This document shows, piece after piece, positions 39,421-48,591 of a stretch of DNA of 64,000 bases. The DNA is from JAJFVC01 sp039698075 (GTDB lineage Bacteria; Planctomycetota; Planctomycetia; Pirellulales; Thermoguttaceae): assembly GCA_039698075.1 (NCBI GenBank), contig JBDKTJ010000060.1:1-64000 (forward strand). The letters are read 5' to 3'. Below the pieces are notes generated by a model that had not been told where the DNA came from, made no database searches, and saw only the letters and a program-made list of their open reading frames with translations. Made by a program: the position numbers and the translations under genes. Positions within the stretch are counted from its first letter, which is position 1. Each line of letters opens with the position of its first letter.

Positions 39421-39632
39421 AAGCCGTCTTCTATGTACTGAGCACGAACTTGCGGCGGGATGTAGTCGTGGTTTCGCTGCAATTCAGCACGGTCAAGAAG
39501 CACTCTGTTGAGAATGCTTATCAGCGCCTCCTCGAATGTCCATTCACCATCTCGCCACTGCTTGATGGCCTCGGGTGCTTCGGGGCAGTTCTCTAATCGG
39601 TGGAGGATGAAGGATCGACGCGGCGCGCTCAC
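39417..39632 (-). CDS. Small helical protein (71 aa)
   Basis: GTG start overlapping the TGA of the gene at 39629-40153. MSAPRRSFILHRLENCPEAPEAIKQW; helical, soluble. Part of a two-gene leftward operon. Confidence 0.5.
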   Translation of the reverse strand: MSAPRRSFILHRLENCPEAPEAIKQWRDGEWTFEEALISILNRVLLDRAELQRNHDYIPPQVRAQYIEDGF

Positions 39633-40153
39633 TTCTCTTCCCTCAATTCTTTGAGTGTCTGTAGGACTTGCGTGTCGATCTCGCTGATGACGCGCATGAG
39701 TTCTTTATCGCGCCCGTGAGCCGCACGAAACTCGCGGCATTCTTTCGATTCAGGCGTCTCGGTCTGTCGCAACAACGCCTTGTAGACTTCGAGCGGCGTG
39801 GTCTCATGTTTTGTGCTCACGACGTAGCGGCCGGCAGGGATGTAGCCGTCTTCACAGAGCACATTCAAGATCAGCAGCACGTTGCGTGAGCGACGACCGC
39901 TGCGAATGGCGTTGGCCTGACGCTCAATCTCCGAACCAACTCCCTTCAAGCCATTGACAACGTACTCGGGGGCCATGCCCGTGGCCGTCCCTGTCGCCAT
40001 GAAGAAGTCAAAGGCTTCCCATCCGTAGACACGGCAGAAATACGCCTCCAGCTTGCGATAGTGGACCCGAAAGATTGGCAGTTGGACCATTTCCAGTTTG
40101 GGTTTTGGGCCGGTCGGCGCTGGCCGGGTGGGCTTCTCGCGGTGGAAGTGCAT
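39629..40153 (-). CDS. Unrecognised protein (174 aa)
   Basis: Pro/Lys-rich N-terminus (REKPTRPAPTGPKPK) then VYGWEAFDFFMATGTATGMAPEYVV and a basic SGRRSRNVLLIL region. Divergent from the gene at 40346, with a GCGTTTACACGC site in between. Could be a regulator of the virion region; no classical DNA-binding motif seen. Confidence 0.55.
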   Translation of the reverse strand: MHFHREKPTRPAPTGPKPKLEMVQLPIFRVHYRKLEAYFCRVYGWEAFDFFMATGTATGMAPEYVVNGLKGVGSEIERQANAIRSGRRSRNVLLILNVLCEDGYIPAGRYVVSTKHETTPLEVYKALLRQTETPESKECREFRAAHGRDKELMRVISEIDTQVLQTLKELREEK

Positions 40154-40180
40154 AGGTTGTCCTCAGAGGCGGTCGTTGCA

Positions 40181-40192
40181 GCGTTTACACGC
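40181..40192 (+). promoter_or_regulatory. GCGTTTACACGC site 3
   Basis: In the divergent gap between the leftward pair and the gene at 40346, an apt position for an operator. Confidence 0.4.
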
Positions 40193-40345
40193 TCTAAAGT
40201 TGAGGCCGATTCGGTGTCCTGCTGGGCCTCCACAATGAAACCAACGCCGCTGGCCGCAAATGGAGTGACGCGGCATCAAAATGCAGATTTTCTCCAAACA
40301 AAACGGCCTTTTTCCGGTTAGGTCTATTTAGGAGAAACCGCGCTT

Positions 40346-40900
40346 ATGGAACAAGTCACCGATCTCGCCGATCCCCGAAGATGCAAGGGGTCAAGCGCCG
40401 ACGGCCAATGCCTCAATGTGGCTGCGGATGGATCGGACTACTGTTTGGGATGCGGCGGTGTAGACCACGGACCTGCGCGACGCCTGAGACGGTACTACCT
40501 CGCCCAGGCCGATGTCGAATTGAAACTGGCGTTGACCGCCGAAGGCGACGATCTGAAATCGCTCCGCGAGGAAATCAGATTGGTTCGCCGGATGGTCATA
40601 GAAACGCTCAATGCGGCCAAGACGGACATTGAAAAGATCAACGCCTACTCGAAGGTCAATACCTTCTTGTTGACACTTGAGCGCTTGATGAAGACGTGCC
40701 ATCAACTCGACCAGAGCATGGGCAGTCTCATTGCCAAACCGGCCCTCATTCGGCTTGCCAAGCGCCTGTGTGAAATCGTCGTCAACGGCATGGACGGCGT
40801 GCCCGACTACGAGCGACGTTGTGACGAAATGCTTCCGCAGATCATTCAAGCTGTGGAAGAGATCAACAACAACGACAAGACCATGCCGGAGTCTGAATGA
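40346..40900 (+). CDS. Zinc-finger and coiled-coil protein (184 aa)
   Basis: N-terminal Cys cluster (CKGSSADGQCLNV ... CLGCGG, residues 13-37) followed by a long helical region. Position upstream of the terminase module suggests DNA packaging or morphogenesis, perhaps the small terminase subunit. Overlaps the next gene by four bases. Confidence 0.5.
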   Translation: MEQVTDLADPRRCKGSSADGQCLNVAADGSDYCLGCGGVDHGPARRLRRYYLAQADVELKLALTAEGDDLKSLREEIRLVRRMVIETLNAAKTDIEKINAYSKVNTFLLTLERLMKTCHQLDQSMGSLIAKPALIRLAKRLCEIVVNGMDGVPDYERRCDEMLPQIIQAVEEINNNDKTMPESE

Positions 40901-41118
40901 ATCTCGTCTGGTGTGCGTGTGGAAAGCTAGTGCGATACGCCGGTGAAACCCGGTGCGAAGACTGCTTTGTCGCAGAACAACAACGCTTGCGTATCTCACG
41001 GCGAGGTACGAGTCGAAGCGTTGATAACGTCAATACAATGGTTCGGTCGAACCGGGAGGACTGCAATGTTTCAGCGGAAACTGCTGCTCCCCGGAGAGGT
41101 CGAGTTCAAGGCCGGTGA
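40897..41118 (+). CDS. Small zinc-ribbon protein (73 aa)
   Basis: MNLVWCACGKLVRYAGETRCEDCF gives CxC/CxxC ligands, then a basic tail that overlaps the next gene by 53 bases. The real end is therefore uncertain. Confidence 0.45.
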   Translation: MNLVWCACGKLVRYAGETRCEDCFVAEQQRLRISRRGTSRSVDNVNTMVRSNREDCNVSAETAAPRRGRVQGR

Positions 41119-41671
41119 CATTCTCGGATTCTCGGGTTACACTTGGATCAGTGCTGCCATCAACATTGCAACTTATGGTATTCCTTTCTGGGACATCAGC
41201 CATGTTGGTATCCTGGGCAACTGCCCAGACGGACAACTGAGGCTCTTCGAGAGCACGACGCTCGACGGCAACATCCCGTGTGAGATTACGGGCAAGGCGA
41301 TCTCCGGGACACAAGCCCACGACATCCACGAGCAAATCAAACGGTATCGCGGAAAAGTTTACCACTATCCGCTCTATCGTGAGTTGTACCCCCAGGAAGA
41401 CGAACGACTCACAGAGTTCCTGATGGAAACAATCGGCGTGCCCTATGATGAAATGGGCGCTTTTCGTTCGGCCGGTGTCGGCTTGTCATGGATCGAATCA
41501 CTGTTCCGCCCGCAAAACCTGCACACGATCTTCTGTAGCGAATGGTGCGCGGCGGCTTACGCGGTCCTGGGAATTCATCCAACAGACCATGTGAGTCGTT
41601 GGAATCCAAACCGACTTTGCAGGCATCTCCGGCTGCATGGCATTCTTTGCAAACCCCGGAGACTCAAATGA
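41066..41671 (+). CDS. Permuted papain-fold amidase-like protein (201 aa)
   Basis: GDILGFSG, then DISHVGIL (His46) and later FCSEWCAAAY have the order of YiiX/NlpC-P60 circularly permuted papain proteins, where His precedes Cys. Relatives cut amide or ester bonds in cell wall or lipids. No signal peptide. Next gene is coupled by ATGA. Confidence 0.65.
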   Translation: MFQRKLLLPGEVEFKAGDILGFSGYTWISAAINIATYGIPFWDISHVGILGNCPDGQLRLFESTTLDGNIPCEITGKAISGTQAHDIHEQIKRYRGKVYHYPLYRELYPQEDERLTEFLMETIGVPYDEMGAFRSAGVGLSWIESLFRPQNLHTIFCSEWCAAAYAVLGIHPTDHVSRWNPNRLCRHLRLHGILCKPRRLK

Positions 41672-42228
41672 AGCGACTCCTGTGCATCGTTACGTTGCTC
41701 GTCATGTGCGTCGGTTGCGAGCCGCGATTTGCGGCTGATCCGCCGAAGACGCCAAAGAAAGAAAAGCCCACGGTCAATGTGCCGCTGGGCGATCGTCAGA
41801 GAAACTGGCTCGGCAATCAAGGCGAAGGGTCTTGTGTCCATGCCAGCATCATCTCACTCTTCCGCTGGCAAGGCCGTTACCACACGGCTGATTACTGGCG
41901 CAACACATACGGAGATGGTGAGTGGCCGGATGATCTGGCCCAGAGGTTTGACAAGGAAGGAATACGATACGCCTATGTGACCAACGGGAACGTGAAGTTC
42001 CTGGAATGGGCCTGCAAAACTCGTCGTGGCGCAGGCATCACGGTCATGGGCGGCAATCACATGGTCGCTTTGGTACATCTCGACGCAAAGTGGGCCGGCA
42101 TCCTGGACAACAATTCGGTCGAGAAAATCATCTGGGTTCCGCGAGAGACGCTGATCGCCGAATGGAAGGCGAGTTACGGGTGGGCCGTGACGCCGGTTTA
42201 TACACCGACCGCGCCGCTTCCCCAGTAG
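41668..42228 (+). CDS. C39-like papain-fold lipoprotein (186 aa)
   Basis: A lipobox (MCVGC, Cys18) follows MKRLLCIVTLLV. The mature part has NQGEGSCVHASIISLF and GGNHMVALVHLD plus LDNN, the Gln-Cys, His and Asn of C39-like peptidases. ATG 41668 is preferred over the frame opening at 41542. Probably a surface-anchored peptidase expressed with the upstream papain-fold gene. Confidence 0.65.
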   Translation: MKRLLCIVTLLVMCVGCEPRFAADPPKTPKKEKPTVNVPLGDRQRNWLGNQGEGSCVHASIISLFRWQGRYHTADYWRNTYGDGEWPDDLAQRFDKEGIRYAYVTNGNVKFLEWACKTRRGAGITVMGGNHMVALVHLDAKWAGILDNNSVEKIIWVPRETLIAEWKASYGWAVTPVYTPTAPLPQ

Positions 42229-42262
42229 TGCTTTATCGCAACACCAACAATGAGGTCAAGAC

Positions 42263-42940
42263 ATGAACAAGCTGATTCTGAGTGTGCTGTGTGTGCTTGC
42301 TCTGATCGCGGCCGTCCTTCCTCGTTTTGCCGACACGGTGAACGGGGTTCTGGCCGAAGAGCGAGTTGTCAATCTCCCGAACGACACTGCGAAGTGGTAC
42401 ATCAGCGTGGTCGGCAACGCGAACGATGCCCGCTACAACGAGATCGTGGGTTGGTTCTCGACGAACACGAGTCTCAAGAGACTGAAAGATCAAGTCCACT
42501 TCTGCCCTGTGACTACGAACACAAATACCTACAAGGAACGCTATGCCGGGAATGTCAAGGCACCCCCGACTGTGCGAATGCAGAAGCCCGATGGCACCGT
42601 GATGTACGAAGCCTCCGGCAAGAACATTCCGATGTCGGCGGCGGGCCTCAACGGCGCTTTGGCAAATAGCGTGACTGCGGAACGATTTTTGCCTTGGCGG
42701 CGCGATGTGGACCGGCAGTTGAAAGACCGACAGCCCGATCCGAGGCCCGATCCGGGACCGGCTCCCGACCCCGATCCACAGCCCATTGACGACGGCGGAA
42801 CACCGGATATGGACAACGGCGGGGATGCGGATTTTCTGTGGCTACCGGCAGTTTGCGTGGCGGCTCTGCTCGCCGGAATCGCCTGTGGCTATGGAAAGCA
42901 GTTAGTGCAGAAGATCAAAACGCCCGTCAAAGCGAAATAG
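42263..42940 (+). CDS. Secreted or anchored protein with Pro-Asp linker (225 aa)
   Basis: N-terminal signal-like segment, a folded middle, a Pro/Asp-rich linker (DPRPDPGPAPDPDPQP) and a C-terminal membrane helix (LWLPAVCVAALLAGIACGYG) with a basic end. Architecture of an envelope protein, perhaps a spanin-like or exclusion protein; not assigned. Confidence 0.55.
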   Translation: MNKLILSVLCVLALIAAVLPRFADTVNGVLAEERVVNLPNDTAKWYISVVGNANDARYNEIVGWFSTNTSLKRLKDQVHFCPVTTNTNTYKERYAGNVKAPPTVRMQKPDGTVMYEASGKNIPMSAAGLNGALANSVTAERFLPWRRDVDRQLKDRQPDPRPDPGPAPDPDPQPIDDGGTPDMDNGGDADFLWLPAVCVAALLAGIACGYGKQLVQKIKTPVKAK

Positions 42941-43025
42941 GCGGACGGCGTGTGGCGCGTGAGTTTGCTTTACCTTCATCTACAACGGCTGTGATACAGC
43001 CACCTTCAATTCCTTGGAGACAACA

Positions 43026-43436
43026 ATGAACCCCACTCTCGTGATCTGGATTCTCGCTATTGTGTGTGCCGTGCTCGTCGGTCGTGAAGTCGGCAAATGG
43101 CTGTTTGGTCAGAACGCCAAGCTGCAAGAGCAGAAGAGGGCCGCCCAGGTTCTCGCTGGCAAGCTGCGGGCGAACGGCCTCAAGTGGATTCCGCAGTTGC
43201 TCGAAGATTTTGCCGTGGGCGATGCCAGCGACATGATCGAGCGGATTCACGATCTCTCGAAGCTGGTACAGGCCGGCAGCGATGCCATCGAGAAGGAACT
43301 GGAAGGCGCTTATGAGAGCGTCCTGAAAGCCAAGATGGGTACGCCCGAGGGCCTTGCCTACATCAAGGCGAAGATCGCCGAATTGGAAGCGCCGGCTCCC
43401 GCTGCGGATGCCGCCCCGGCTCCGGTGAAGATTTAA
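43026..43436 (+). CDS. Membrane-anchored coiled-coil protein (136 aa)
   Basis: MNPTLVIWILAIVCAVLVG is a membrane anchor; the rest is helical with an Ala/Pro tail. The start is ATG 43026 because 43014 has no site. Fits a phage lysis or envelope role, unproven. Confidence 0.55.
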   Translation: MNPTLVIWILAIVCAVLVGREVGKWLFGQNAKLQEQKRAAQVLAGKLRANGLKWIPQLLEDFAVGDASDMIERIHDLSKLVQAGSDAIEKELEGAYESVLKAKMGTPEGLAYIKAKIAELEAPAPAADAAPAPVKI

Positions 43437-43494
43437 CATCACACTGGTTGCACCGATCCCACTCTGGTGACGTGCATCATGGACCAGTCAACGT

Positions 43495-43520
43495 CAGCCT
43501 TGCGGTCATACGCAAGGCTG
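43495..43520 (+). terminator. Perfect 10-bp hairpin
   Basis: CAGCCTTGCG (43495-43504) pairs with CGCAAGGCTG (43511-43520) around GTCATA and is followed by ATTCTCC. A second hairpin follows directly. Confidence 0.5.
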
Positions 43521-43565
43521 ATTCTCCCATAGCTCCCGGATTTCTCCGTGAGCTATCAGAGAATC
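43520..43565 (+). ncRNA. Second hairpin before the thioredoxin gene
   Basis: GATTCTC (43520-43526) pairs with GAGAATC (43559-43565) and, inside it, ATAGCTC (43529-43535) with GAGCTAT (43550-43556). It ends 13 bases before the next ATG and could affect its translation. Confidence 0.4.
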
Positions 43566-43578
43566 GGAGAACTGACGC

Positions 43579-44019
43579 ATGAAGAAAGTAACGACGATCA
43601 TCTTGGCATGTGTGGCATTGGCGGCCCTTACCTTTTCTCTTGGCTGCGAACCGCCGCATCAACCAAAGCACGATGACAAACATGTGTGCCCGTGTCCACG
43701 GCCGTGCCCGAAACCGAGTCCATGCCCATGTCCAGGTCCGTGCCCAAAGCCGGCTCCCAAACCGGAACCGACACCCAAAGCGAAGGTACTCGCTTTCACG
43801 GCGTCATGGTGCGGACCTTGCCAACGATCGAAGCCGTTTCTCGCGGAGATCAAGGCGTCCGGCGTGGATGTTCAGATCGTGGACATTGACGAACAACCGG
43901 ACCTTGCCCAGCAGTATGGCGTGACAAGCGTGCCGACGTTCTTCGTCCACGTCAACGGAAAGAGCACTTTGCGAACACAGGACATCTCCGTTGTTGTCTC
44001 CCTGACCAAAAGCGACTGA
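43579..44019 (+). CDS. Thioredoxin-fold lipoprotein with Cys-Pro linker (146 aa)
   Basis: Lipobox SLGC (Cys23), then a linker made of CPCP and CPKP steps (residues 37-60), then a thioredoxin domain with WCGPC (77-81) and the cis-Pro SVPTFF. It would be an envelope-anchored disulfide exchange protein. The linker has eight Cys in about 20 residues, an odd partner for a redox domain. Confidence 0.75.
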   Translation: MKKVTTIILACVALAALTFSLGCEPPHQPKHDDKHVCPCPRPCPKPSPCPCPGPCPKPAPKPEPTPKAKVLAFTASWCGPCQRSKPFLAEIKASGVDVQIVDIDEQPDLAQQYGVTSVPTFFVHVNGKSTLRTQDISVVVSLTKSD

Positions 44020-44022
44020 ATC

Positions 44023-44346
44023 ATGGCTCGACGACGTTCTGAGATGCACCGTGAGCAAGAGCAACGCAAGCGGCGTTGCCGCAACTGCCCGGACGAACCG
44101 ACGCCGGAGCCGCCAGCGCCGAAGGCGATGACACTCGTAGCGGGTGAGGCTGAGAAGTTGTGGCATCAAGCCCTGCTCACCTGCAACACAGTCGTCGAGA
44201 TGATGGCTGGTTACTCCATGCTCGGCGTTCCGGGCAACCCCGTCCGTCAACTTCGACGGTTGGTGGGGCGTCTTAACGAAATCATCACAACTTGCGAGAG
44301 CCGAGAGACCGGAGAGAAGAATGAAGATCAACCTTCCGTCGAATGA
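44023..44346 (+). CDS. Small basic protein (107 aa)
   Basis: MARRRSEMHREQEQRKRRCRNC is highly basic, then Pro-rich, then a helical part. Four bases after the previous stop and overlapping the next gene by 26 bases. Function unknown. Confidence 0.5.
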   Translation: MARRRSEMHREQEQRKRRCRNCPDEPTPEPPAPKAMTLVAGEAEKLWHQALLTCNTVVEMMAGYSMLGVPGNPVRQLRRLVGRLNEIITTCESRETGEKNEDQPSVE

Positions 44347-44689
44347 CCTGTTTCCCCAATTCGAGATCGTCGTTTCTCTGCCGAATGGCAGTGAGATCAG
44401 TGCCACCTACGACAACTCCCACCGCGAAGCTCACATCGAGTTGCCGGCTGGCGTGAGCGAGGACGACGTGGAAGTTCTTGGCTGTGCGTTGTCGGCGCAG
44501 GGGCAACCCGCGCCTGGCTGCGGTCCTTGCGTCATCAAGGAACGAGTCGCCAAGCCGGAACCGAAGCCGGAATCGAGGAAGGCCAAGAAGCCCGAGCCGA
44601 AGGCCGAGCCTGTTGTTGAGCCGGCACCCGTCGAAAAGGCCGTCACGGAACGCCAACCGAATCTTGAGGTTGCCCAGGACGAACGCTAA
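44321..44689 (+). CDS. Unrecognised protein with Lys-Pro tail (122 aa)
   Basis: A beta-rich domain (FEIVVSLPNGSEISATYD) with a Cys pair, followed by a KPEPKPE-type extended tail. Just upstream of the terminase gene. Confidence 0.5.
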   Translation: MKINLPSNDLFPQFEIVVSLPNGSEISATYDNSHREAHIELPAGVSEDDVEVLGCALSAQGQPAPGCGPCVIKERVAKPEPKPESRKAKKPEPKAEPVVEPAPVEKAVTERQPNLEVAQDER

Positions 44690-44769
44690 GCAATCAGCGC
44701 GAGCCGCACTTGCCGCTGCCCAAAGCGAACCTGCGACTGCAACCTCCTAAATCACCATGACGCTCAACC

Positions 44770-46446
44770 ATGAACGACCTATGGCAATCCTTTACAGACG
44801 TACTGACGGGAGGAATCCGTAACAGTTCGTTGACGAGTTGTAGCCGCTGGGCTGAGCATCGACGAGTCATGGGCGCACCCTTCGAGGGTGCCTACAGTTT
44901 CACACGCCATCCGTGGTGTCGGGACATTCACGACAGTCAAGCGATCTGGACGGTCGCCATGAAGGCGGCTCAGTTGGGCGTCACGGAGACGGGCATCAAT
45001 CGTGCCTTCTACACTCTTGACCGCCTGCGGCGCGACGTGCTCTACGTCTTGCCCACGACGATCAATGCGAGTGACTTTTCCAAGGCACGATTCGCCACGG
45101 CGTTGAAGTTGAGTCCGTATCTCTCAAGTCTGTTCGTCGATACCAACACCGTTGGGTTGAAATCGACCGGCACGAATGTGCTCTACATCCGTGGTAGCCG
45201 GGGTGATAGCAACTTGAAGTCCATCCCTGTGTCTGAGTTAGTCTTGGACGAGTTGGATGAGATGGATACCCATGCGGTGTGGTTGGCGTTGGAACGTCTG
45301 TCCGGCCAGATCGAGAAACACATTCTCGCCATCAGCACGCCGACCGTTCCAAAATACGGTATCCACAAGCTGTATCTCACTGGGACACAGGAGCATTTCT
45401 TCTTCCAGTGTCCGCATTGCGGCCGATGGACTGAGTTGGTATGGCCCGATTGCATCGAGATCATTGGCGAATCGGTCAACGATCCGCGATGCAAAGAGTC
45501 GTTCATCAAGTGCAAAGAGTGCAAGCATTCTTTGGACCACCGCGCCAAGCCGATTTTCTTGGCGGACGGCGTGTGGCGACCAACTGAGTTGCAAGTCTCA
45601 GCGGAAGAGTGCCGCAGCTTTTACATCAATCAACTCTACTCGTCCACGGTGACACCGGGCGAGTTAGCCATTGCTTATCATCGTGGCCTTGGCGACGAGG
45701 CCGCGAACACCGAGTTCCACAACTCGAAACTCGGGAATCCGTTCGTCGGGGAAGGCGCTCAAGTCACCGACGAGATGATCGACAACTGCCTTCGCGGCCA
45801 CACGATCAACGAAGCACGTCCGACGACGGGCGGCGACCGCCTGATAACGATGGGTGCTGACCAGGGCAAGACGGGTTACATCTCGATTGTCGATTGGACT
45901 TTCGATCAGGAACCCGGCCTAGACATCAATGCGGCGGCAATCGGGAAATTGCTGTGGTTTGGAAAATTCCCCGAGGACGGTTGGGACTATCTTGCGGAGT
46001 TGATGTACGAATGGCAGGTCTTGGCGTCCGTCGTGGATGCCGATCCCAACATCAACGACGCCCGACGTTTTGCTCGTAGATTTCCAGGGTCGGTGTGGCT
46101 CACTAGATACAGGCGGGGTCAAACGGCGAAGGAAGCCAGCATCCAAGAGGAAGAAACGGGTGCGCCTTTCGCCATCGTAGACCGAACAAACTGGCTCTCC
46201 TGCACGCTCGGTCGCTTCAAGACGAATCCAGCACGCATTCTCTTGCCGCGCGACATCTCACTGGAATACCGCGAGCACATCAAGAACCTCGTGCGGACTT
46301 ACGAGAAGGACGACACGGGGAACATGGTTGCGACCTACGTGAACACTGGGGCTGACCACTACGCCCATTCACTCTGCTACGCCGACATTGGGTTGTCACT
46401 GGTGACGACCGGCGGAAGCGGCGGTGACGTTGGAAAAGTTATCTAA
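44770..46446 (+). CDS. Terminase large subunit, GpA type
   Basis: 558 residues. The ATPase part has the deviant Walker A MKAAQLGVTETG (64-75) and Walker B LVLDELDEMD (about 157-166); CPHCG and CKECK give the zinc site of GpA-type terminases; MGADQGKTGYISIVDW starts the nuclease domain. It drives DNA into the prohead and cuts concatemers. Length is a little below lambda gpA. Confidence 0.85.
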   Translation: MNDLWQSFTDVLTGGIRNSSLTSCSRWAEHRRVMGAPFEGAYSFTRHPWCRDIHDSQAIWTVAMKAAQLGVTETGINRAFYTLDRLRRDVLYVLPTTINASDFSKARFATALKLSPYLSSLFVDTNTVGLKSTGTNVLYIRGSRGDSNLKSIPVSELVLDELDEMDTHAVWLALERLSGQIEKHILAISTPTVPKYGIHKLYLTGTQEHFFFQCPHCGRWTELVWPDCIEIIGESVNDPRCKESFIKCKECKHSLDHRAKPIFLADGVWRPTELQVSAEECRSFYINQLYSSTVTPGELAIAYHRGLGDEAANTEFHNSKLGNPFVGEGAQVTDEMIDNCLRGHTINEARPTTGGDRLITMGADQGKTGYISIVDWTFDQEPGLDINAAAIGKLLWFGKFPEDGWDYLAELMYEWQVLASVVDADPNINDARRFARRFPGSVWLTRYRRGQTAKEASIQEEETGAPFAIVDRTNWLSCTLGRFKTNPARILLPRDISLEYREHIKNLVRTYEKDDTGNMVATYVNTGADHYAHSLCYADIGLSLVTTGGSGGDVGKVI

Positions 46447-46459
46447 GTGAGGCTGGGAC

Positions 46460-48262
46460 ATGGCAAGCGATCTACCGAGAAAACTTGTAGACAGCCGACA
46501 TCCTGGCTATTACCAAGGCATGTCCGACTGGGCAAAGTGGCGGTTGACTTACGAAGGCGGCGACAATTTCCGAGATGCCTATCTCGAAAAGTTCAGCACT
46601 CGTGAAGACCCGACTGACTTTGCGCTCCGCAAGGGCATGACGCCAATTCCGCGCTTCGCAGGCACGGCCATCGACGACATCCGCAACTCGATTTATCAGC
46701 GGATGCGCGACATCGTTCGCAAGAGCGGAAGCAAGTCGTATCAGAACGCCGTCAACGGTTTGGACCTTGGCGTGGATCGGCGCGGCTCGACGATGAATGC
46801 TTTTATTGGCGTCAAAGTCTTGACCGAGTTGCTTGTCATGGGCAAGGTCGGCATCTACGTCGATGCCCCGGTCGTCAAGCCGGACGCCACCGTGGCGGAT
46901 GGCTCGCAAACGCCGTATCTCTACTGCTATCAAGTCGAAGACATCCTCTCTTGGACCTGTCGGAAGGCGGACGATCCGAGCGAGTTTCAATCCGTGTTGC
47001 TCCGGGACACCGTGATGCAATACGACGAGATGTATACCCTGCCGACTTTGCAGGTGCAACGATACCGGCACATCTGGCTCGATCAGAACACCGGACATGT
47101 GATGCTGCAATTCTACGACCTGGACGGCAATATGGTCGGGGCAGATGGTCTGCCGGGCGGCGGCCCCGTCCAATTGGAACTGACGCGCATCCCATTCATT
47201 TTGCTGGATATTGGCCGAAGCCTGATTAAGGACGTGTGTCAACAGCAAATTGCGTTGTTGAACCTCGGGTCGAGCGACGTGAATTATGCGTTGCGGTCCA
47301 ACTTCCCGTTCTACGTGGAGCAGAAGGATGGCAAGGCTGTCGGGGCGCACTTGAAACATGCGGCGACCGAAGAGGGCACGGCTTCGACCGGCGGCCAGAA
47401 TTCGGCCGACACGAACGTCAAGGTTGGTGCCACGCACGGGCGCACGTATGACAAGGGCATGAATCAGCCGGCGTTTATCAATCCGTCGTCTGAACCGCTG
47501 AATGCGTCCCTCAAGTTGCAGGACCGGCTCAAGCAAGACATCCGCGAATTGGTCAGTCTTGCGGTATCGAGCCTTGCTGTGCGGGCCTCAGCCGAGTCCA
47601 AGGCGATGGACAACCAGGGTCTTGAATCCGGGTTGTCGTATATCGGCCTCGTGCTGGAAAGCGCCGAGCGACTGATTGCTTCGTACTGGGCCGCTTACGA
47701 ACGGCGGACGATCAGTGCGCGTCAGGTCGCAATGGTCAAGTACCCAGAACGGTACAGCTTGAAGTCGGATGCCGACCGAATCAAGGAAGCCGGCGACTTG
47801 CAGAAGTTGATGACGGCAGTTCCTGGTCGGCTCGTCAAGCGTGAATTGGCGAAGAGCATCGTCCAAGTTCTTCTCAGTGGCCGGCTCACAGTCGATGAAT
47901 TAGACGCCATCAATCAAGAAATTGACGGTTGCAACTACACGAACAGTGATCCGGCAACCATCATCCAGGCGGTGCAAGCGGGCATCTGCGGCGTGAAGAC
48001 CGGCGGCGTAGCAATGGGATTCGACGACAACGAGCACGAAGCGGCTCAAGAGGATCGCATCCAACGACTCAAGGAGATCGCCCAGACGCAAGGCGTCGGG
48101 CAACAAATACAGGGTGGCGGTGATCCTGCGGCTCGTGGCCTGTCTGATCTGTCGGCGGACCCCAATGCGGGACGCGCCGAGAAGGCCGCCAGTCGTGACA
48201 ATCCACTCGACACCACGCCGGGGTCACATGTGCGTGGCAAGGGCAAACTGAAACCGGAGTAA
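46460..48262 (+). CDS. Portal protein (DUF4055-like)
   Basis: 600 residues starting near YYQGMSDWAKWRLTYEGGDNF, matching the DUF4055 type of portal. Forms the dodecameric ring at the capsid vertex. C-terminal region is helical and polar. Directly follows terminase, as usual. Confidence 0.75.
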   Translation: MASDLPRKLVDSRHPGYYQGMSDWAKWRLTYEGGDNFRDAYLEKFSTREDPTDFALRKGMTPIPRFAGTAIDDIRNSIYQRMRDIVRKSGSKSYQNAVNGLDLGVDRRGSTMNAFIGVKVLTELLVMGKVGIYVDAPVVKPDATVADGSQTPYLYCYQVEDILSWTCRKADDPSEFQSVLLRDTVMQYDEMYTLPTLQVQRYRHIWLDQNTGHVMLQFYDLDGNMVGADGLPGGGPVQLELTRIPFILLDIGRSLIKDVCQQQIALLNLGSSDVNYALRSNFPFYVEQKDGKAVGAHLKHAATEEGTASTGGQNSADTNVKVGATHGRTYDKGMNQPAFINPSSEPLNASLKLQDRLKQDIRELVSLAVSSLAVRASAESKAMDNQGLESGLSYIGLVLESAERLIASYWAAYERRTISARQVAMVKYPERYSLKSDADRIKEAGDLQKLMTAVPGRLVKRELAKSIVQVLLSGRLTVDELDAINQEIDGCNYTNSDPATIIQAVQAGICGVKTGGVAMGFDDNEHEAAQEDRIQRLKEIAQTQGVGQQIQGGGDPAARGLSDLSADPNAGRAEKAASRDNPLDTTPGSHVRGKGKLKPE

Positions 48263-48266
48263 AGCC

Positions 48267-48590
48267 ATGCTTATCGAAGTCGGAAAAGAGAGCGCACATG
48301 ACTTGAACTTCGGCCATTGCCAAGTGGGTGTCACTCGCAAACGTCTTATGGACGAGTCTATTGTCTGCAACAAGGGCGTCTTGCTTCGCACGCCTGGCTC
48401 CGTGGACCCGACACCCAATGCGGTGTGCGTCTGGGTGGGTGGGGCGTGTGTGACTGCCGACAGCGACGGACAAACGGGCGGGATGCCGATTCCGCCGGGC
48501 GAGTCGCTTTTCGTGCCCATCGACGATCCCAGTCGTCTTTGGGTGGTTTCAACCGACGCAAATCAAAACGTAGCTTGGATGGCGATGTAA
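48267..48590 (+). CDS. Small virion-region protein (107 aa)
   Basis: Beta-rich (QVGVTRKRLMDESIVCNKGVLL), ending WVVSTDANQNVAWMAM. Perhaps a head decoration or fibre-associated protein. Unknown. Confidence 0.5.
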   Translation: MLIEVGKESAHDLNFGHCQVGVTRKRLMDESIVCNKGVLLRTPGSVDPTPNAVCVWVGGACVTADSDGQTGGMPIPPGESLFVPIDDPSRLWVVSTDANQNVAWMAM

Positions 48591-48591
48591 C

